Shown here in pieces: positions 34,667 through 44,829 of a stretch of 64,000 nucleotides of DNA. The notes under the pieces were generated by a model. That model was not told the origin of the DNA. It worked only from the letters and a program-made list of their open reading frames with translations, and searched no databases. Every line of letters begins with the position of its first letter. The first letter of the stretch is position 1. The DNA lies in NCBI RefSeq assembly GCF_023284025.1, contig NZ_JAKIKR010000013.1, forward strand, positions 1-64,000. The letters run 5' to 3'. This DNA comes from Shewanella abyssi (GTDB lineage: Bacteria; Pseudomonadota; Gammaproteobacteria; Enterobacterales; Shewanellaceae). The position numbers were made by a program, and so were the translations under genes.

Positions 34667-34997
34667 ACATTTTTACGACAGGGTTCAAGAAGTCTTTTTG
34701 CTGTTACAATAAATAAACGACTACCGCGTAGCAAATAGATTAGCATTACAATAAACAACGTAAAGACGCCATACTGCGTCATTTGATGTTGGCAATAAAG
34801 ACGTTTGAATTGCACGCACTGAATATTGTATCCAATAACGCATTATAGGCAATGGCTGTTGCAAGCGGTGCCCTTAATATAATTCACGACATTTGCTTGC
34901 TAACCCTAATGCACTTTTACCCTCCCCTGATTTAAATAACCTCTTACCTTACAACAACTAAACAATTTGCATAATTCAACTATTCACTCAAGAAAAA
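34667..34997. other. AT-rich gap between the rfbD and WecA-like genes
   Basis: About 330 bases (450 if the WecA start is 34549) with no convincing gene. GCGGTAG on the minus strand near 34721-34727 weakly recalls the ops core. The gap is large for an operon and may contain a separate promoter for the WecA-like pair; none stands out. Confidence 0.4.
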
Positions 34998-35861
34998 TTA
35001 CACTAATTCGTCCATCATTGACGACAACTGCTTGCGCCAATGCACAGTATTTAACCCTGAAACCACTTCAGCACTGGCTTTGTCAATTACCGAAAAAACA
35101 GGCCTTTTTGCAGGTGTCGGATACGCAGTTCCTGGTATTGGCAACACAGGAATAGCTTCTGTTAGTAAACCCTTTTCTAAACCAAGCTCTTGTATTGCAA
35201 CCGCAAAATCATACCAAGATGCAACACCTGCATCGGTCCAATGATAGGTTCCTGTGACTTCAGGTTTATCTGCTATTAACCACAACCACTGCGCTAACCC
35301 TTTCGCCCAGGTTGGAGTTCCAATTTGGTCATAAATAATGCCAAGCTGAGGTTTTTCCTGCATCAAGCGCAACATGCTTTTTACGAAGTTATTACCGTTG
35401 ACCGAATACACCCAAGCAGTACGAACAATAACACTTGCTTCTGGCAGTATTTCATTAAGCGCAATATCGCCAGCGAGTTTTGAAGCACCGTAAATATTTA
35501 TTGGATTAGGTTTTGCATCTGTTTGGTAAGGTCTAGTGCTCTCGCCATCAAAAACAAAATCTGTCGAAATATGTAGGATCCGCGCATTTATTTTCTTGCA
35601 GGCCTGCGCCAAGTACTTAACACCCAATTCATTAACCTTATAAGCTATTTCGCTGTCTTTTTCAGCCTGATCAACAGCCGTATATGCTGCAGCATTAATA
35701 ACGAGGTCAGGTTTATGTTCAGCAATAAAAGCGTTTACGAGAGTTTCATTTGTAATATCAAGTTCTTCTTTTCCAACACTGATTACGTCATAGACTTCAG
35801 GAGCAAGTTGTTCCAACTCCCAAGCAAGCTGTCCACCTTTACCGGTAATTAATACTTTCAT
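34998..35861 (-). CDS. rfbD: RfbD/RmlD dTDP-4-dehydrorhamnose reductase (copy 2)
   Basis: The last enzyme of dTDP-L-rhamnose synthesis. Motifs are ITGKGGQLAWEL, INAAAYTAVDQAE, HISTDFVFDG and YGASKLAGDIAL with the catalytic Tyr and Lys; the 287-residue length is normal. It follows rfbC copy 2 after a heptamer tract and completes the set rfbB, rfbA, rfbC, rfbD in this operon. Compare the long copy at 126-1253. Confidence 0.94.
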   Translation of the reverse strand: MKVLITGKGGQLAWELEQLAPEVYDVISVGKEELDITNETLVNAFIAEHKPDLVINAAAYTAVDQAEKDSEIAYKVNELGVKYLAQACKKINARILHISTDFVFDGESTRPYQTDAKPNPINIYGASKLAGDIALNEILPEASVIVRTAWVYSVNGNNFVKSMLRLMQEKPQLGIIYDQIGTPTWAKGLAQWLWLIADKPEVTGTYHWTDAGVASWYDFAVAIQELGLEKGLLTEAIPVLPIPGTAYPTPAKRPVFSVIDKASAEVVSGLNTVHWRKQLSSMMDELV

Positions 35862-35880
35862 TCGTCTTCCTGTAATTAGA

Positions 35881-35922
35881 AATGAGAAATGAGAAAAGAG
35901 AAAAGAGAAAAGAGAAATGAAT
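35881..35922. repeat. Heptamer tract (AATGAGA / AAAGAGA) between rfbC and rfbD
   Basis: Six consecutive 7-base units: two AATGAGA, three AAAGAGA and one AATGAAT. It lies just upstream of the rfbD start codon at 35861. Confidence 0.9.
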
Positions 35923-35974
35923 ATAAATCCTCTCCCATCCCCTTTTTAATCGCTGACTATTTACTTATCTCTAA

Positions 35975-36523
35975 CTAGTCAAACTTGGGCGCTTCTTGAA
36001 AAGACAAACCATTCTCATCTTTGCCTGATAGCTGAGGCTGTTCACCATCCACTAATGGCCAGACAATGCCAATATCTGCATCATCCCAACGTACTGAAAC
36101 TTCTGACTCAGGGTGGTAATAGTCGGTACATTTATAGACAAACTCAGCTGATTCCGTCATCACATAAAAACCATGGGCAAAACCTTCCGGCACCCAAAGC
36201 TGACGCTTATTTTCAGCAGAAAGCACAACACCAACCGCTTTGCCAAAAGTAGGTGAAGACTGACGCATATCAACAGCAACGTCATAAACGCTACCGGATG
36301 TAACGCGTACTAACTTACCTTGCGTTTGTGTTTGCTGATAATGTAAACCTCGTAAAATACCTTTAGCAGATTTGCTGTGGTTATCTTGCACAAAAGGCTT
36401 AGCGCCTGTTTGCTGCATAAATTCATCAGCGCGAAAGGTTTCCATAAAAAAACCACGTTCATCACCAAATACATTCACTTCTACTATTTTTACATCTGCA
36501 ATTGCTGTATCAATAAATTTCAT
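35975..36523 (-). CDS. rfbC: RfbC/RmlC dTDP-4-dehydrorhamnose 3,5-epimerase (copy 2)
   Basis: A 182-residue cupin epimerase. DERGFFMETFR, NHSKSAKGILRGLHYQ with the catalytic histidine, and VPEGFAHGFYVM are intact. The start codon overlaps the rfbA stop by one base (TAATG), showing coupling. Third step of dTDP-rhamnose synthesis. Confidence 0.95.
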   Translation of the reverse strand: MKFIDTAIADVKIVEVNVFGDERGFFMETFRADEFMQQTGAKPFVQDNHSKSAKGILRGLHYQQTQTQGKLVRVTSGSVYDVAVDMRQSSPTFGKAVGVVLSAENKRQLWVPEGFAHGFYVMTESAEFVYKCTDYYHPESEVSVRWDDADIGIVWPLVDGEQPQLSGKDENGLSFQEAPKFD

Positions 36524-37461
36524 TAAATCATTCCATTGGCAATATTAAATAAGTACTGACCATAGCCAGTCTTTTTAAGTTTATCGGCCTGTACAAGCAA
36601 CTCACCTTTACTTAACCAACCTTGTACGTAAGCAATCTCTTCTAAACAAGCGACTTTAAAGCCCTGACGATGCTCAACCGTTTGTACAAATTGACTAGCC
36701 TCAAGTAATGAATCATGGGTGCCTGTATCAAGCCACGCAAAACCACGCCCTAACAATTCAACATTTAAATCGCCACGCTTTAGGTAAGCTATATTTACAT
36801 CGGTAATTTCTAACTCACCACGATGTGATGGTTTGATCGATTTAGCAATATCAACCACATCATTGTCATAGAAATAGAGGCCCGTGACCGCATAATTTGA
36901 CTTAGGCTGCTCAGGTTTTTCTTCAATGCTTAAGGCTTTACCGTTTGCATCAAACTCTACCACCCCAAAACGTTCGGGGTCAGTTACATGGTAACCAAAA
37001 ACAGACGCGCCCTTTTCGACTTTAGCAGCAGCCAATAATTTATCTGAAAAGTGCTGCCCATAGAAAATGTTATCCCCTAATACCAAAGCAACATTGTCAT
37101 CACCAATAAACTCTTCACCAAGAATAAAAGCTTGTGCTAAACCATCAGGACTTGGCTGCTCTTTATAGGAAATTTCAATACCAAACTGACTGCCGTTACC
37201 TAACATTCTTTTGAAATTAGGTAGGTCTTCCGGAGTCGAAATAATCAGCACTTCGCTAATGCCTGCTAACATCAGCACTGAAAGAGGGTAAAAAATCATT
37301 GGTTTATCGTATATAGGTAATAACTGTTTCGATGTACCCAATGTAATAGGATGCAAACGACTGCCAGAGCCACCCGCAAGAATAATACCTTTGTATTTTG
37401 GAAATGAGGTGTTTTCACGCGCGGATAAATTTTTATCGTTTAACGAATTTTTTATTGTCAT
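36523..37461 (-). CDS. rfbA: RfbA/RmlA glucose-1-phosphate thymidylyltransferase
   Basis: Makes dTDP-glucose from glucose-1-phosphate and dTTP. Motifs are [46 protein letters not shown] and [20 protein letters not shown]. From the ATG at 37461 it has 312 residues, about 20 more than usual at the N-terminus ([20 protein letters not shown]). A longer frame upstream only translates the CAGTAAG repeat and is not believed. Confidence 0.95.
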   Translation of the reverse strand: MTIKNSLNDKNLSARENTSFPKYKGIILAGGSGSRLHPITLGTSKQLLPIYDKPMIFYPLSVLMLAGISEVLIISTPEDLPNFKRMLGNGSQFGIEISYKEQPSPDGLAQAFILGEEFIGDDNVALVLGDNIFYGQHFSDKLLAAAKVEKGASVFGYHVTDPERFGVVEFDANGKALSIEEKPEQPKSNYAVTGLYFYDNDVVDIAKSIKPSHRGELEITDVNIAYLKRGDLNVELLGRGFAWLDTGTHDSLLEASQFVQTVEHRQGFKVACLEEIAYVQGWLSKGELLVQADKLKKTGYGQYLFNIANGMI

Positions 37462-37501
37462 CTTGAACTCTATTTTAAAATATAAGATGGTAATGGGTGA
37501 A

Positions 37502-37528
37502 CAGTAAGCAGTAAGCAGTAAGCAGTAA
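37502..37528. repeat. Heptamer tract (CAGTAAG), nearly four copies
   Basis: Three complete CAGTAAG units and most of a fourth, between the four-helix-bundle gene and rfbA, about 40 bases upstream of the rfbA start. Confidence 0.9.
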
Positions 37529-37542
37529 CAGCTCATCACTCT

Positions 37543-37902
37543 TTACCTAGTACTAACACTCTTATGTAAGCCAGTTATAAGACGAGAAGCTTGGTCAATA
37601 CACTCAAACAGCTCTGCAGACTCTGGCGCGAACCCTAAATTAACAGCAATTAAATATTGAGTTTCAACTTCACTCAAAGAACCTCGAGCAATACTTAAAA
37701 AATGGGCAAATTCTTTAGGACCACTTCTTGCTGCCCCCTCTGCAATATTTGAAGGAACAGACACTGCTGCTCGTCTAATCTGTGAGAGCAAACCAAACTT
37801 TTCTTCACCAGGAAAAGAGCTTGACCATGAATAAATGAGCTTAACCAAAGTCATGCTTACTTGCCAAGCTTGTAAATTATAATGTGGTCGTTCACTCATC
37901 AC
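37543..37902 (-). CDS. Four-helix-bundle protein of the S23/IVS family
   Basis: A 119-residue helical protein. The family signature is YNLQAWQVSMTLVKLIYSW and QIRRAAVSVPSNIAEGAAR, followed by EFAHFLSIARGSLSEVETQ. First known from open frames in 23S rRNA intervening sequences, relatives occur singly in many genomes, often within surface-polysaccharide loci, with no established function. Here it separates rfbB from rfbA and is bracketed by two heptamer tracts. Confidence 0.88.
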   Translation of the reverse strand: MMSERPHYNLQAWQVSMTLVKLIYSWSSSFPGEEKFGLLSQIRRAAVSVPSNIAEGAARSGPKEFAHFLSIARGSLSEVETQYLIAVNLGFAPESAELFECIDQASRLITGLHKSVSTR

Positions 37903-37974
37903 TTAATCCTTTCGTAGGTAGATAAGGGTGGTTATGGGAAAGTAGTAAACGGTAATGAGCATAACTCATCCCTC

Positions 37975-38030
37975 TTCACCCTTCACCCTTCACTCTTCAC
38001 CCTTCACCCTTCACCCTTCACCCTTCACTC
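37975..38030. repeat. Heptamer tract (TTCACCC)8 at the end of rfbB
   Basis: Eight 7-base units, six TTCACCC and two TTCACTC, with no gaps. The rfbB stop codon (complement at 38025-38027) lies in the last unit, so length change could alter the end of RfbB as well as the spacing to the next gene. Confidence 0.95.
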
Positions 38031-39101
38031 AGATCCAATTCTTTCCAACTGATATTCGCCACTTAATACACGCTTCCACCAGTTGTCATTATTTAAATAC
38101 CACTCAACCGTTTTACGAATGCCGGTTTCAAAGCTCTCTTCAGGAACCCAACCTAATTCTCTTTCGATTTTTGATGCATCGATGGCATAACGAACATCAT
38201 GCCCAGGTCGATCCGTTACAAAGGTAATAAGCTCATTGTAATGAATCATGGGGGATGAGGAAAATGCAGGGTTATTAGAAATTGGTTTTAACTCATCAAG
38301 AATGGCACATAAGGTGTGCACTACTTCAATATTCTTTTTCTCGTTATGACCACCAATGTTGTAGGTTTCACCAACCTTACCTTCGGTCACAACCTTATAT
38401 AAAGCACGGGCATGATCTTCAACATATAACCAATCGCGAATTTGGCTACCATCGCCATACACTGGTAATGACTTTGCAGATAATGCATTTAAAATAACAT
38501 GTGGGATCAGCTTTTCAGGGAAATGATAAGGTCCATAATTATTTGAACAGTTTGTGACTATCACTGGTAAACCGTAAGTACGGTTCCAAGCCCTAACGAG
38601 ATGATCGCTAGATGCTTTTGAGGCGGAGTAAGGCGAGCTCGGCTCATAAGATGTTTCTTCTGTGAATAACTCATCTGTGCCCTCCAAATCACCATAAACC
38701 TCATCGGTAGAAATATGGTGAAAACGGAATGCCGATTTTTTATCTTCAGGTAAAGCAGACCAATAACCACGCGCCGCTTCTAACAAGGTAAATGTACCAA
38801 TGATATTGGTCTGCACAAAGTCGCTAGGCCCATCAATAGAACGGTCAACATGTGACTCTGCGGCTAAATGCATCACAGCGGTTGGTTTATAAGTAGCAAA
38901 AACATCTGCCATTGCTTGAGCATCACAGATATCAGCTTGTACAAAATGGTAACGTTCATTGCCTGCAACAGTGGCTATAGATTCGAGATTACCCGCATAG
39001 GTCAAGCAATCTACATTCACGATTGAGTCATTGGTATTTTCAATAATATGGCGCACAACCGCACTGCCAATAAATCCGGCACCGCCGGTGATTAGAATCA
39101 T
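38025..39101 (-). CDS. rfbB: RfbB/RmlB dTDP-glucose 4,6-dehydratase
   Basis: An NAD-dependent dehydratase, second step of dTDP-rhamnose synthesis. The 358-residue SDR protein has [41 protein letters not shown] and [15 protein letters not shown] with catalytic Tyr and Lys. It is the first of the rfb set in reading order (rfbB, four-helix bundle, rfbA, rfbC, rfbD). The 3' end lies in a heptamer tract. Confidence 0.95.
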   Translation of the reverse strand: MILITGGAGFIGSAVVRHIIENTNDSIVNVDCLTYAGNLESIATVAGNERYHFVQADICDAQAMADVFATYKPTAVMHLAAESHVDRSIDGPSDFVQTNIIGTFTLLEAARGYWSALPEDKKSAFRFHHISTDEVYGDLEGTDELFTEETSYEPSSPYSASKASSDHLVRAWNRTYGLPVIVTNCSNNYGPYHFPEKLIPHVILNALSAKSLPVYGDGSQIRDWLYVEDHARALYKVVTEGKVGETYNIGGHNEKKNIEVVHTLCAILDELKPISNNPAFSSSPMIHYNELITFVTDRPGHDVRYAIDASKIERELGWVPEESFETGIRKTVEWYLNNDNWWKRVLSGEYQLERIGSE

Positions 39102-39136
39102 AATAAAATCCTACAAAAAACAAGAAAATAAAAAAC

Positions 39137-39168
39137 AAAGGAATAAAGGAATAAAGGAATAAAGGAAT
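39137..39168. repeat. Octamer tract (AAAGGAAT)4 upstream of rfbB
   Basis: Four perfect copies of AAAGGAAT, between manB and rfbB. Each unit contributes AAAGGAA on the plus strand, not the coding strand, so it does not act as a ribosome site for rfbB. Confidence 0.92.
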
Positions 39169-39220
39169 AAAAATCAAAACACCTAGGGAATGACAGTAAC
39201 TTTTAAACCAGTGCAACTAA

Positions 39221-40648
39221 CTATAAGGTTTGTATATTTTTCAATGTGTGGACAACATATTGATTAGCTTTGGAATAGGTTTCAGCTTCTGCATAACAAC
39301 GCAATTCAGGTGCATTACCAGATGGGCGTAAATGCACAATTCGACCATCTGCTAATATCATTCTTAAACCATCGGTTTCATCAACACTTTCGATCACTGC
39401 ATTATCAAACCCTAATTGCGTTAATAATTTTTGAGGCGCATTTTTACCTTGCGAGATAATTTGTTGACTTTTTTCAGTAGCAAAGTTTTGAATACGATCA
39501 CTGTGTGTAAAACGTTGTGGAAGTTCATTCACTAATGTTGAAATTCCCCTTTCACCAGCCGCGGCTAATAACATAATGGCAGGAAGGATGGCATCACGAG
39601 TAGGTAGCGCTTTTAACAGCTGACCATTTAGTAACACATCACTACCTAACAAAAAACCACCATTAGCTTCAAAACCAGCGACTGATTTAAATCTCTTTGC
39701 TAAGTTAGCGAACTCGGCAATCACATAAGGCGAACCGATTTTAGTACGCTGTACATAAGCAAAACGATCACACGACTCAATAGCTGTATTACAGCTAACA
39801 GGCACGGCAAGTGCTTTGATATTTAAAGCCTCGGCACTTAATAAACCCAGAATATCGCCACGTAACCAATTGCCGTTTTCATCAGAAACAAGTGGTCGAT
39901 CACCATCTCCATCTGTTGAAAAAACCGCATCCAAATTATATTCTTTAGACCAATTAATAGCCTTAAGAGTATCTTCTTCTGAAACCGCTTCAGTATCAAT
40001 GGGTACAAATTGATCACTACGCTCAAGCGCAATAACTTCAGCACCCAGTTTTTCAAAAATACGGTAGTAAAGATCACGCCCGGCACTTGAATGTTCGTAA
40101 ATGCCAATGCGTTTACCTGTCAACCAAGGTGTCGTAAATAAAGACGTATAACGCGTAATATATTCTTCAGCCGCACGGTTACTCACGGCTAATTCAGGAA
40201 GTTCGCCAAGCTCTGCAAATTCTACTTGCTCAGTGATAATCACTTGCTCATCAGCTTTACTAATTTCGCCATCAGGACGATAGAATTTAAGCCCATTACG
40301 ATCAAAAGGAATATGACTCCCCGTGACCATAATGGCCGGAATAACATCTTCTTGAGCAACAAAAGCTAAAGCAGGCGTTGGTACTACGCCGTAATAAACA
40401 ACCTCAATATCTAATTGTTGCAAAGCACTAGCACACGCCATTGCCATAGCATGGCTACTCGGGCGGTTATCAATTGCTATTGCCACTTGACTAAAACTGA
40501 AGTTGCGCTGCATACCAGCAATAAATGCATGCGTAAAAGCAGCGCACACTTCTGCTGTAAATTGAGTCACTAAACCGCGCGCACCACTGGTACCAAAAGC
40601 AACGCCACTTTGTGCAATAACCGTTGCGCTAAATAATTTCTTATTCAT
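39221..40648 (-). CDS. manB: Phosphomannomutase/phosphoglucomutase (ManB/CpsG type)
   Basis: Predicted to interconvert mannose-6-phosphate and mannose-1-phosphate for GDP-mannose. The alpha-D-phosphohexomutase pattern is visible: [10 protein letters not shown], active-site loop [17 protein letters not shown], metal loop [11 protein letters not shown], sugar loop [13 protein letters not shown] and phosphate loop [10 protein letters not shown]. The active-site text TGSHIP differs slightly from the common TASHNP. I chose ATG 40648 over a TTG four codons earlier. It follows manC in the operon. Confidence 0.9.
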   Translation of the reverse strand: MNKKLFSATVIAQSGVAFGTSGARGLVTQFTAEVCAAFTHAFIAGMQRNFSFSQVAIAIDNRPSSHAMAMACASALQQLDIEVVYYGVVPTPALAFVAQEDVIPAIMVTGSHIPFDRNGLKFYRPDGEISKADEQVIITEQVEFAELGELPELAVSNRAAEEYITRYTSLFTTPWLTGKRIGIYEHSSAGRDLYYRIFEKLGAEVIALERSDQFVPIDTEAVSEEDTLKAINWSKEYNLDAVFSTDGDGDRPLVSDENGNWLRGDILGLLSAEALNIKALAVPVSCNTAIESCDRFAYVQRTKIGSPYVIAEFANLAKRFKSVAGFEANGGFLLGSDVLLNGQLLKALPTRDAILPAIMLLAAAGERGISTLVNELPQRFTHSDRIQNFATEKSQQIISQGKNAPQKLLTQLGFDNAVIESVDETDGLRMILADGRIVHLRPSGNAPELRCYAEAETYSKANQYVVHTLKNIQTL

Positions 40649-40788
40649 TATATTTTCCAAGCATTATGGATGTTGTAAAATGATTTACCATCGAAAACTG
40701 TACCACTACAAACACTGAGGCATCACACAGAGTATTATTAGATAGAAACACTCGCTAAGGCTTTTCACTGTGGTTAAGCTTTCATCTA

Positions 40789-42222
40789 CTACACTCGACC
40801 ATACCTATCTTCAAAACGCACAATATCATCTTCACCAAGATAACTACCGGTCTGTACTTCAATCATCTCTAGTGGGATTTTTCCAGGATTTTCTAAAGCA
40901 TGAATAGTACCCAATGGGATATAGGTAGACTCATTTTCAGTTACTATAATCGTCTTATCGCCATTTAATACACTTGCAGTGCCTGATACGACAATCCAAT
41001 GCTCTGAACGGTGATGGTGCTTTTGAATCGATAGCTTTTCACCTGGCTTAACCGTAATACGCTTAACTTGGTCTCGTGGACCAGAATCAATTGAATCGTA
41101 TTTCCCCCAAGGTCGATACACTTCACGATGAAGTTTATGCTCAGTTCTGCCAGCAGCTTTTAACTGGTTAACAATTGCCTTAACATCTTGTACCTTGTCT
41201 TTGCTTGCCACTAAAATTGCATCTTTGGTTTCAATAACCACGAGGTTATCCACACCGACTGTTGATACTAATTTGTTGTCCGCATAGATATAATTATTAC
41301 TTGAATCAACCGTTATTACATCACCTTTAATAACGTTTTGGTTTTCATCTTTCACTGAAACTTCCCATAACGCAGAAAAAGAGCCAACATCACTCCATCC
41401 GGCATCCATAGGGACAACTATTGCAGAATGCGTCTTTTCCATCACCGCATAATCAATAGAATCATCAGGACAAGTTTCAAAGATAGCTTTATCAACACGC
41501 ACAAAGTCTACATCTTGTGAGGGTGTAGCAATAGCACGCTTGCAGACATCTAGCATGTTCGGTGCAAATTTCTCTAACTCTTCGAGATATCGACTTGCTT
41601 TGAACATAAACATACCTGAATTCCAGTAATACTCACCAGAATCAAGATATGCTTGCGCTGTTTCCAAATCAGGTTTTTCAACAAATTGACTGACCACAAA
41701 GGCATCATGACTATTCGTATCTCGCCCCTCGCAGTACGCCCCTCTCTTTATATAGCCATAACCGGTTTCCGGTGCAGTGGGAACGATACCGAAGGTGACT
41801 AGTTTATCGTTTTGTGCAAATGACAGTGCTTTTGCTACGGAATCTCTAAAAGCTTGTTCATTTTCAATAATATGATCCGCAGCCAACACTAACAAAACAG
41901 GCTCTTCACCATCAACGGCATTGTTAACCGCTTGCAATGCCGCAAGTGCAATCGCTGGGGCAGTATTTCTGCCAACCGGCTCTAAGATAATGCCGCTATG
42001 TTGATAACCGCCTAAACGCATTTGCTCAGCAGCAATAAACCGATGTTCTTCATTACAGATTAATACAGGTGCAGTGTGCTCAATGCCTGATAAACGGGCA
42101 ACCGTTTGTTGCAACATTGACTCATTACCTGTCACCGTTAAAAACTGCTTTGGGTAAAGCTCGCGAGATAGCGGCCATAGACGACTGCCTGTACCACCAG
42201 CCATAATAATAGGTAAAATCAT
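40789..42222 (-). CDS. manC: ManC mannose-1-phosphate guanylyltransferase / mannose-6-phosphate isomerase
   Basis: A bifunctional enzyme giving GDP-mannose. The N-terminal pyrophosphorylase has [22 protein letters not shown] and [12 protein letters not shown]; the C-terminal cupin isomerase has [29 protein letters not shown] and [16 protein letters not shown]. The ATG at 42222 has AGGACA upstream and gives the family N-terminus. A longer frame starts before the AAATGG repeat and would add an FPFPFPFPF stretch. No GDP-mannose dehydratase or fucose gene is in the window, so mannose itself or a sugar made elsewhere is used. Confidence 0.95.
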   Translation of the reverse strand: MILPIIMAGGTGSRLWPLSRELYPKQFLTVTGNESMLQQTVARLSGIEHTAPVLICNEEHRFIAAEQMRLGGYQHSGIILEPVGRNTAPAIALAALQAVNNAVDGEEPVLLVLAADHIIENEQAFRDSVAKALSFAQNDKLVTFGIVPTAPETGYGYIKRGAYCEGRDTNSHDAFVVSQFVEKPDLETAQAYLDSGEYYWNSGMFMFKASRYLEELEKFAPNMLDVCKRAIATPSQDVDFVRVDKAIFETCPDDSIDYAVMEKTHSAIVVPMDAGWSDVGSFSALWEVSVKDENQNVIKGDVITVDSSNNYIYADNKLVSTVGVDNLVVIETKDAILVASKDKVQDVKAIVNQLKAAGRTEHKLHREVYRPWGKYDSIDSGPRDQVKRITVKPGEKLSIQKHHHRSEHWIVVSGTASVLNGDKTIIVTENESTYIPLGTIHALENPGKIPLEMIEVQTGSYLGEDDIVRFEDRYGRV

Positions 42223-42252
42223 ATTGTGTCCTATATAAAAACTAATAAACGC

Positions 42253-42282
42253 AAATGGAAATGGAAATGGAAATGGAAATGT
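42253..42282. repeat. Hexamer tract (AAATGG)5 in the manC leader
   Basis: Five perfect AAATGG units followed by AAATGT, 30 bases upstream of the manC start. It is the only tract here with a unit divisible by three and is readable in frame with manC from an upstream codon. Confidence 0.92.
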
Positions 42283-42455
42283 TGATAGGCCAGAAAAAAA
42301 CGTTATCAATAAAACGGTTGCATAGGCGATGCGACTTACGCTTTATGACTCAATAATTAAAGCTATTCACTCATCTACTTTATAGTCGAAATAATTGCTC
42401 TTCAATTATTATCTGAACCTAACTCTTAATTAAGTCTACAAGAATGATAAAAATA

Positions 42456-43502
42456 TCACTTTGAAATCAGATCAAAATATTGTTTACGAACAATATCCCA
42501 AGTGTAACGACGCTGGGCTATTTCTAACATAGATTGGCCATTATCAGAATATTGTTCAGTATTAATATTTCCAACAAGGCCAACTGAATCTGAGAAGAAA
42601 CTGGCCATACTTTCTGTTGAAGCGCGATTATAATTACAATCAAAGCACATAATCGGCTTAGCAAAGTGCATCATTTCAACTAAGGAGGGGTTAGTGCCTC
42701 CAGCCGAATGCCCATGTACATAAAAAGAGCAAGAGGCACGTAATAGTGAAAGCTTCTCAATATCATAAATCGGATCGATAATATCGATATTATCAAAAGA
42801 TGAATACTTCGCTTTCATCTTTTGACCAAAATCACTGTTATCCCAATTACCGATAAATTTTAAAGGCTTTGCAGTGTGACTAAAGGCATTAAGGATCATT
42901 TCTACATTATTTTCAGGCTCAATACGACATAAGGCCAATGCAAAACCAGCATCACTGAAAATCATATCAGTACCAACAGCATGGTCGCCACCATAGGCAA
43001 TGACGGCACTTTTTACGGCATACTCATTTTGAACGTAATCAGCAATGGCCTGATTATCAGCAATAACAACATTTGAGTATTTTACTGCTAATTTTTCAGA
43101 GTATTTGAGGAAGCGTTTAGCCCACTTACCCCATTTATGTCTTCGCCACTCAAGACCATCAATATTAGTCACAACTTTCGATTTCGAAAAAAACCGGAAA
43201 AAGGGCAGAAAAATACAACCAGAAACACCAAGAATCAAAACAACATCTGGACGTTTAAAAAGGGCATGTGACAATGAAACAATATCATAAATGATACTTT
43301 GAGGACCATTTGCTTTGAATGGGATATAGGCTAACTTGGCACCCTTATAAGATGAGGATTGTTGTTTATAACTTTTGGAGGAGCAATAAACCGTTAAATC
43401 GTTTTCTTGGTACTGTACATCAACCAAGTTTTCAACCAGTGTTTCGAATCCACCATAACAAGCTGGTAAACCGACAGTACCTATAATTGCTATTTTAGAC
43501 AT
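42456..43502 (-). CDS. Family 4 glycosyltransferase with DUF1972-type N-terminus (rhamnosyltransferase-like)
   Basis: A GT-B fold transferase of 348 residues from the ATG at 43502. The N-terminus KIAIIGTVGLPACYGGFETLVENLV is the signature of DUF1972 proteins often annotated as rhamnosyltransferases. The C-terminal nucleotide-binding part has FYVHGHSAGGTNPSLVEMMHFAKPI with the EX7E-like helix. The operon makes dTDP-rhamnose, which fits that donor. A longer frame adds 19 weak residues. Confidence 0.88.
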   Translation of the reverse strand: MSKIAIIGTVGLPACYGGFETLVENLVDVQYQENDLTVYCSSKSYKQQSSSYKGAKLAYIPFKANGPQSIIYDIVSLSHALFKRPDVVLILGVSGCIFLPFFRFFSKSKVVTNIDGLEWRRHKWGKWAKRFLKYSEKLAVKYSNVVIADNQAIADYVQNEYAVKSAVIAYGGDHAVGTDMIFSDAGFALALCRIEPENNVEMILNAFSHTAKPLKFIGNWDNSDFGQKMKAKYSSFDNIDIIDPIYDIEKLSLLRASCSFYVHGHSAGGTNPSLVEMMHFAKPIMCFDCNYNRASTESMASFFSDSVGLVGNINTEQYSDNGQSMLEIAQRRYTWDIVRKQYFDLISK

Positions 43503-43692
43503 TAGAATATAACCATATATAACAGACCATTCTGTTTTTATTTTTGTTTTTGTATTCATTCGAAAAACACTTCAACAATAAAGTGCTTTCATTAATTATC
43601 ATTCGATGAGTGCATTACTATACTGGATTTAAAATAGACGCCTTAATTGGCAACCAATATAAACCCTAAGCCTGCGAAGAAAGGAAGGTTGT

Positions 43693-44829
43693 TTATAAGC
43701 TGCTATAAACTTTAGCCGTTTTTTCCCCAACAACAGCCCAATCATATTTATCTTTCATATCCTGATGCGCAACATCGGACAACATTTTCAAGTCAGTACC
43801 ATCACTTAATGCAAGAGTTATTTTATCTGCCAGATCATGACTATTACCCTTCTTAAAACTAAAACCATTAACTCCATCTGTGACAACTTCCATCATCCCA
43901 GGGATATCTGAAACTAACACAGGCGTTTTGTAGCTCATTGCCATCAACAGGACGCCACTCTGATAGATCTCTCTATAGGGCAGAACAATTAGATCTGCGG
44001 CACTGTAATATTTAACTACATCATTATCGTGAATATACTTAATATGTTGAATAACACTATTACCCAATCCATTATCATCAATCAATTTTTGATATAAGCT
44101 CCAATCATCTTTCCACACCTTACCAGCAATGAGCAGCTTGGCTGTTGGATGGTTCTCGAGTACCAGAGGCATTGCCTGTAGTAAACAATCTAATCCTTTG
44201 ACTGACTTAATTTGACCAAAAAATAGAATCACTTTATCAGCAGGGATCGCAAGTGCATCACAAGCCTCAACTTTAGGCAACCGAGGGTCGATCTGATCGA
44301 TATAATTACCATGAGGAATAACGGCAATCATTTTTTCAGGTAAGCATATCTTGGTAAGTAACGCTTGTTTACTTATTTGATTGTGGGCAATGACTTTATC
44401 CGCAAGTGTTAAAATACCTAAAGCCCGTTTAGCATTCTTTTCACCATGAAAGCTCTCAACATCGTGTGCTGTTACCACTATTTTAAAACCGAACAATTTA
44501 GTTATTTTCAGCATTAGACTTTGCATGAGGTTATAATGAAAAAAGTGGAAATGTACTATTGAAACTTTTGATAATTTAGCATCGATTAAGCTGCGTAATA
44601 AGCCAAAAAAGAAATTGAATGCTCGAAAAATAACAGGCGTATTACCCCACACTCCTTTAAAATATTTTTTTACTTTAACCTTGCAGTGAGCGTCTGTAAT
44701 CGTTTCAGTAGATGTATATAAAACAGCTTCTACCCCACAATTATTCAGACCATTTGCTAAGCCCAAATCATAATAATTCATACCACCGTGCCCACCTACA
44801 GGCTCAACAATTGCTACATTTTTAGGCAT
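43693..44829 (-). CDS. Family 4 glycosyltransferase
   Basis: A 378-residue GT-B transferase. The N-terminal acceptor domain has VEPVGGHGGMNYYDLGLANGL; the C-terminal donor domain has ILFFGQIKSVKGLDCLLQAM, AADLIVLPYREIYQSGVLLMAMSYKTPVL and the GT4 pattern DKI. The ATG overlaps the end of the preceding sulfotransferase gene by eight bases, so the two are coupled. Donor sugar unknown. Confidence 0.9.
   Translation of the reverse strand: MPKNVAIVEPVGGHGGMNYYDLGLANGLNNCGVEAVLYTSTETITDAHCKVKVKKYFKGVWGNTPVIFRAFNFFFGLLRSLIDAKLSKVSIVHFHFFHYNLMQSLMLKITKLFGFKIVVTAHDVESFHGEKNAKRALGILTLADKVIAHNQISKQALLTKICLPEKMIAVIPHGNYIDQIDPRLPKVEACDALAIPADKVILFFGQIKSVKGLDCLLQAMPLVLENHPTAKLLIAGKVWKDDWSLYQKLIDDNGLGNSVIQHIKYIHDNDVVKYYSAADLIVLPYREIYQSGVLLMAMSYKTPVLVSDIPGMMEVVTDGVNGFSFKKGNSHDLADKITLALSDGTDLKMLSDVAHQDMKDKYDWAVVGEKTAKVYSSL

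Noticed and set aside
34715..34730. Second ops-like element before the WecA-like genes
   Set aside because: Only GCGGTAG of the 12-base ops is matched and the flanks differ; not enough for a claim.
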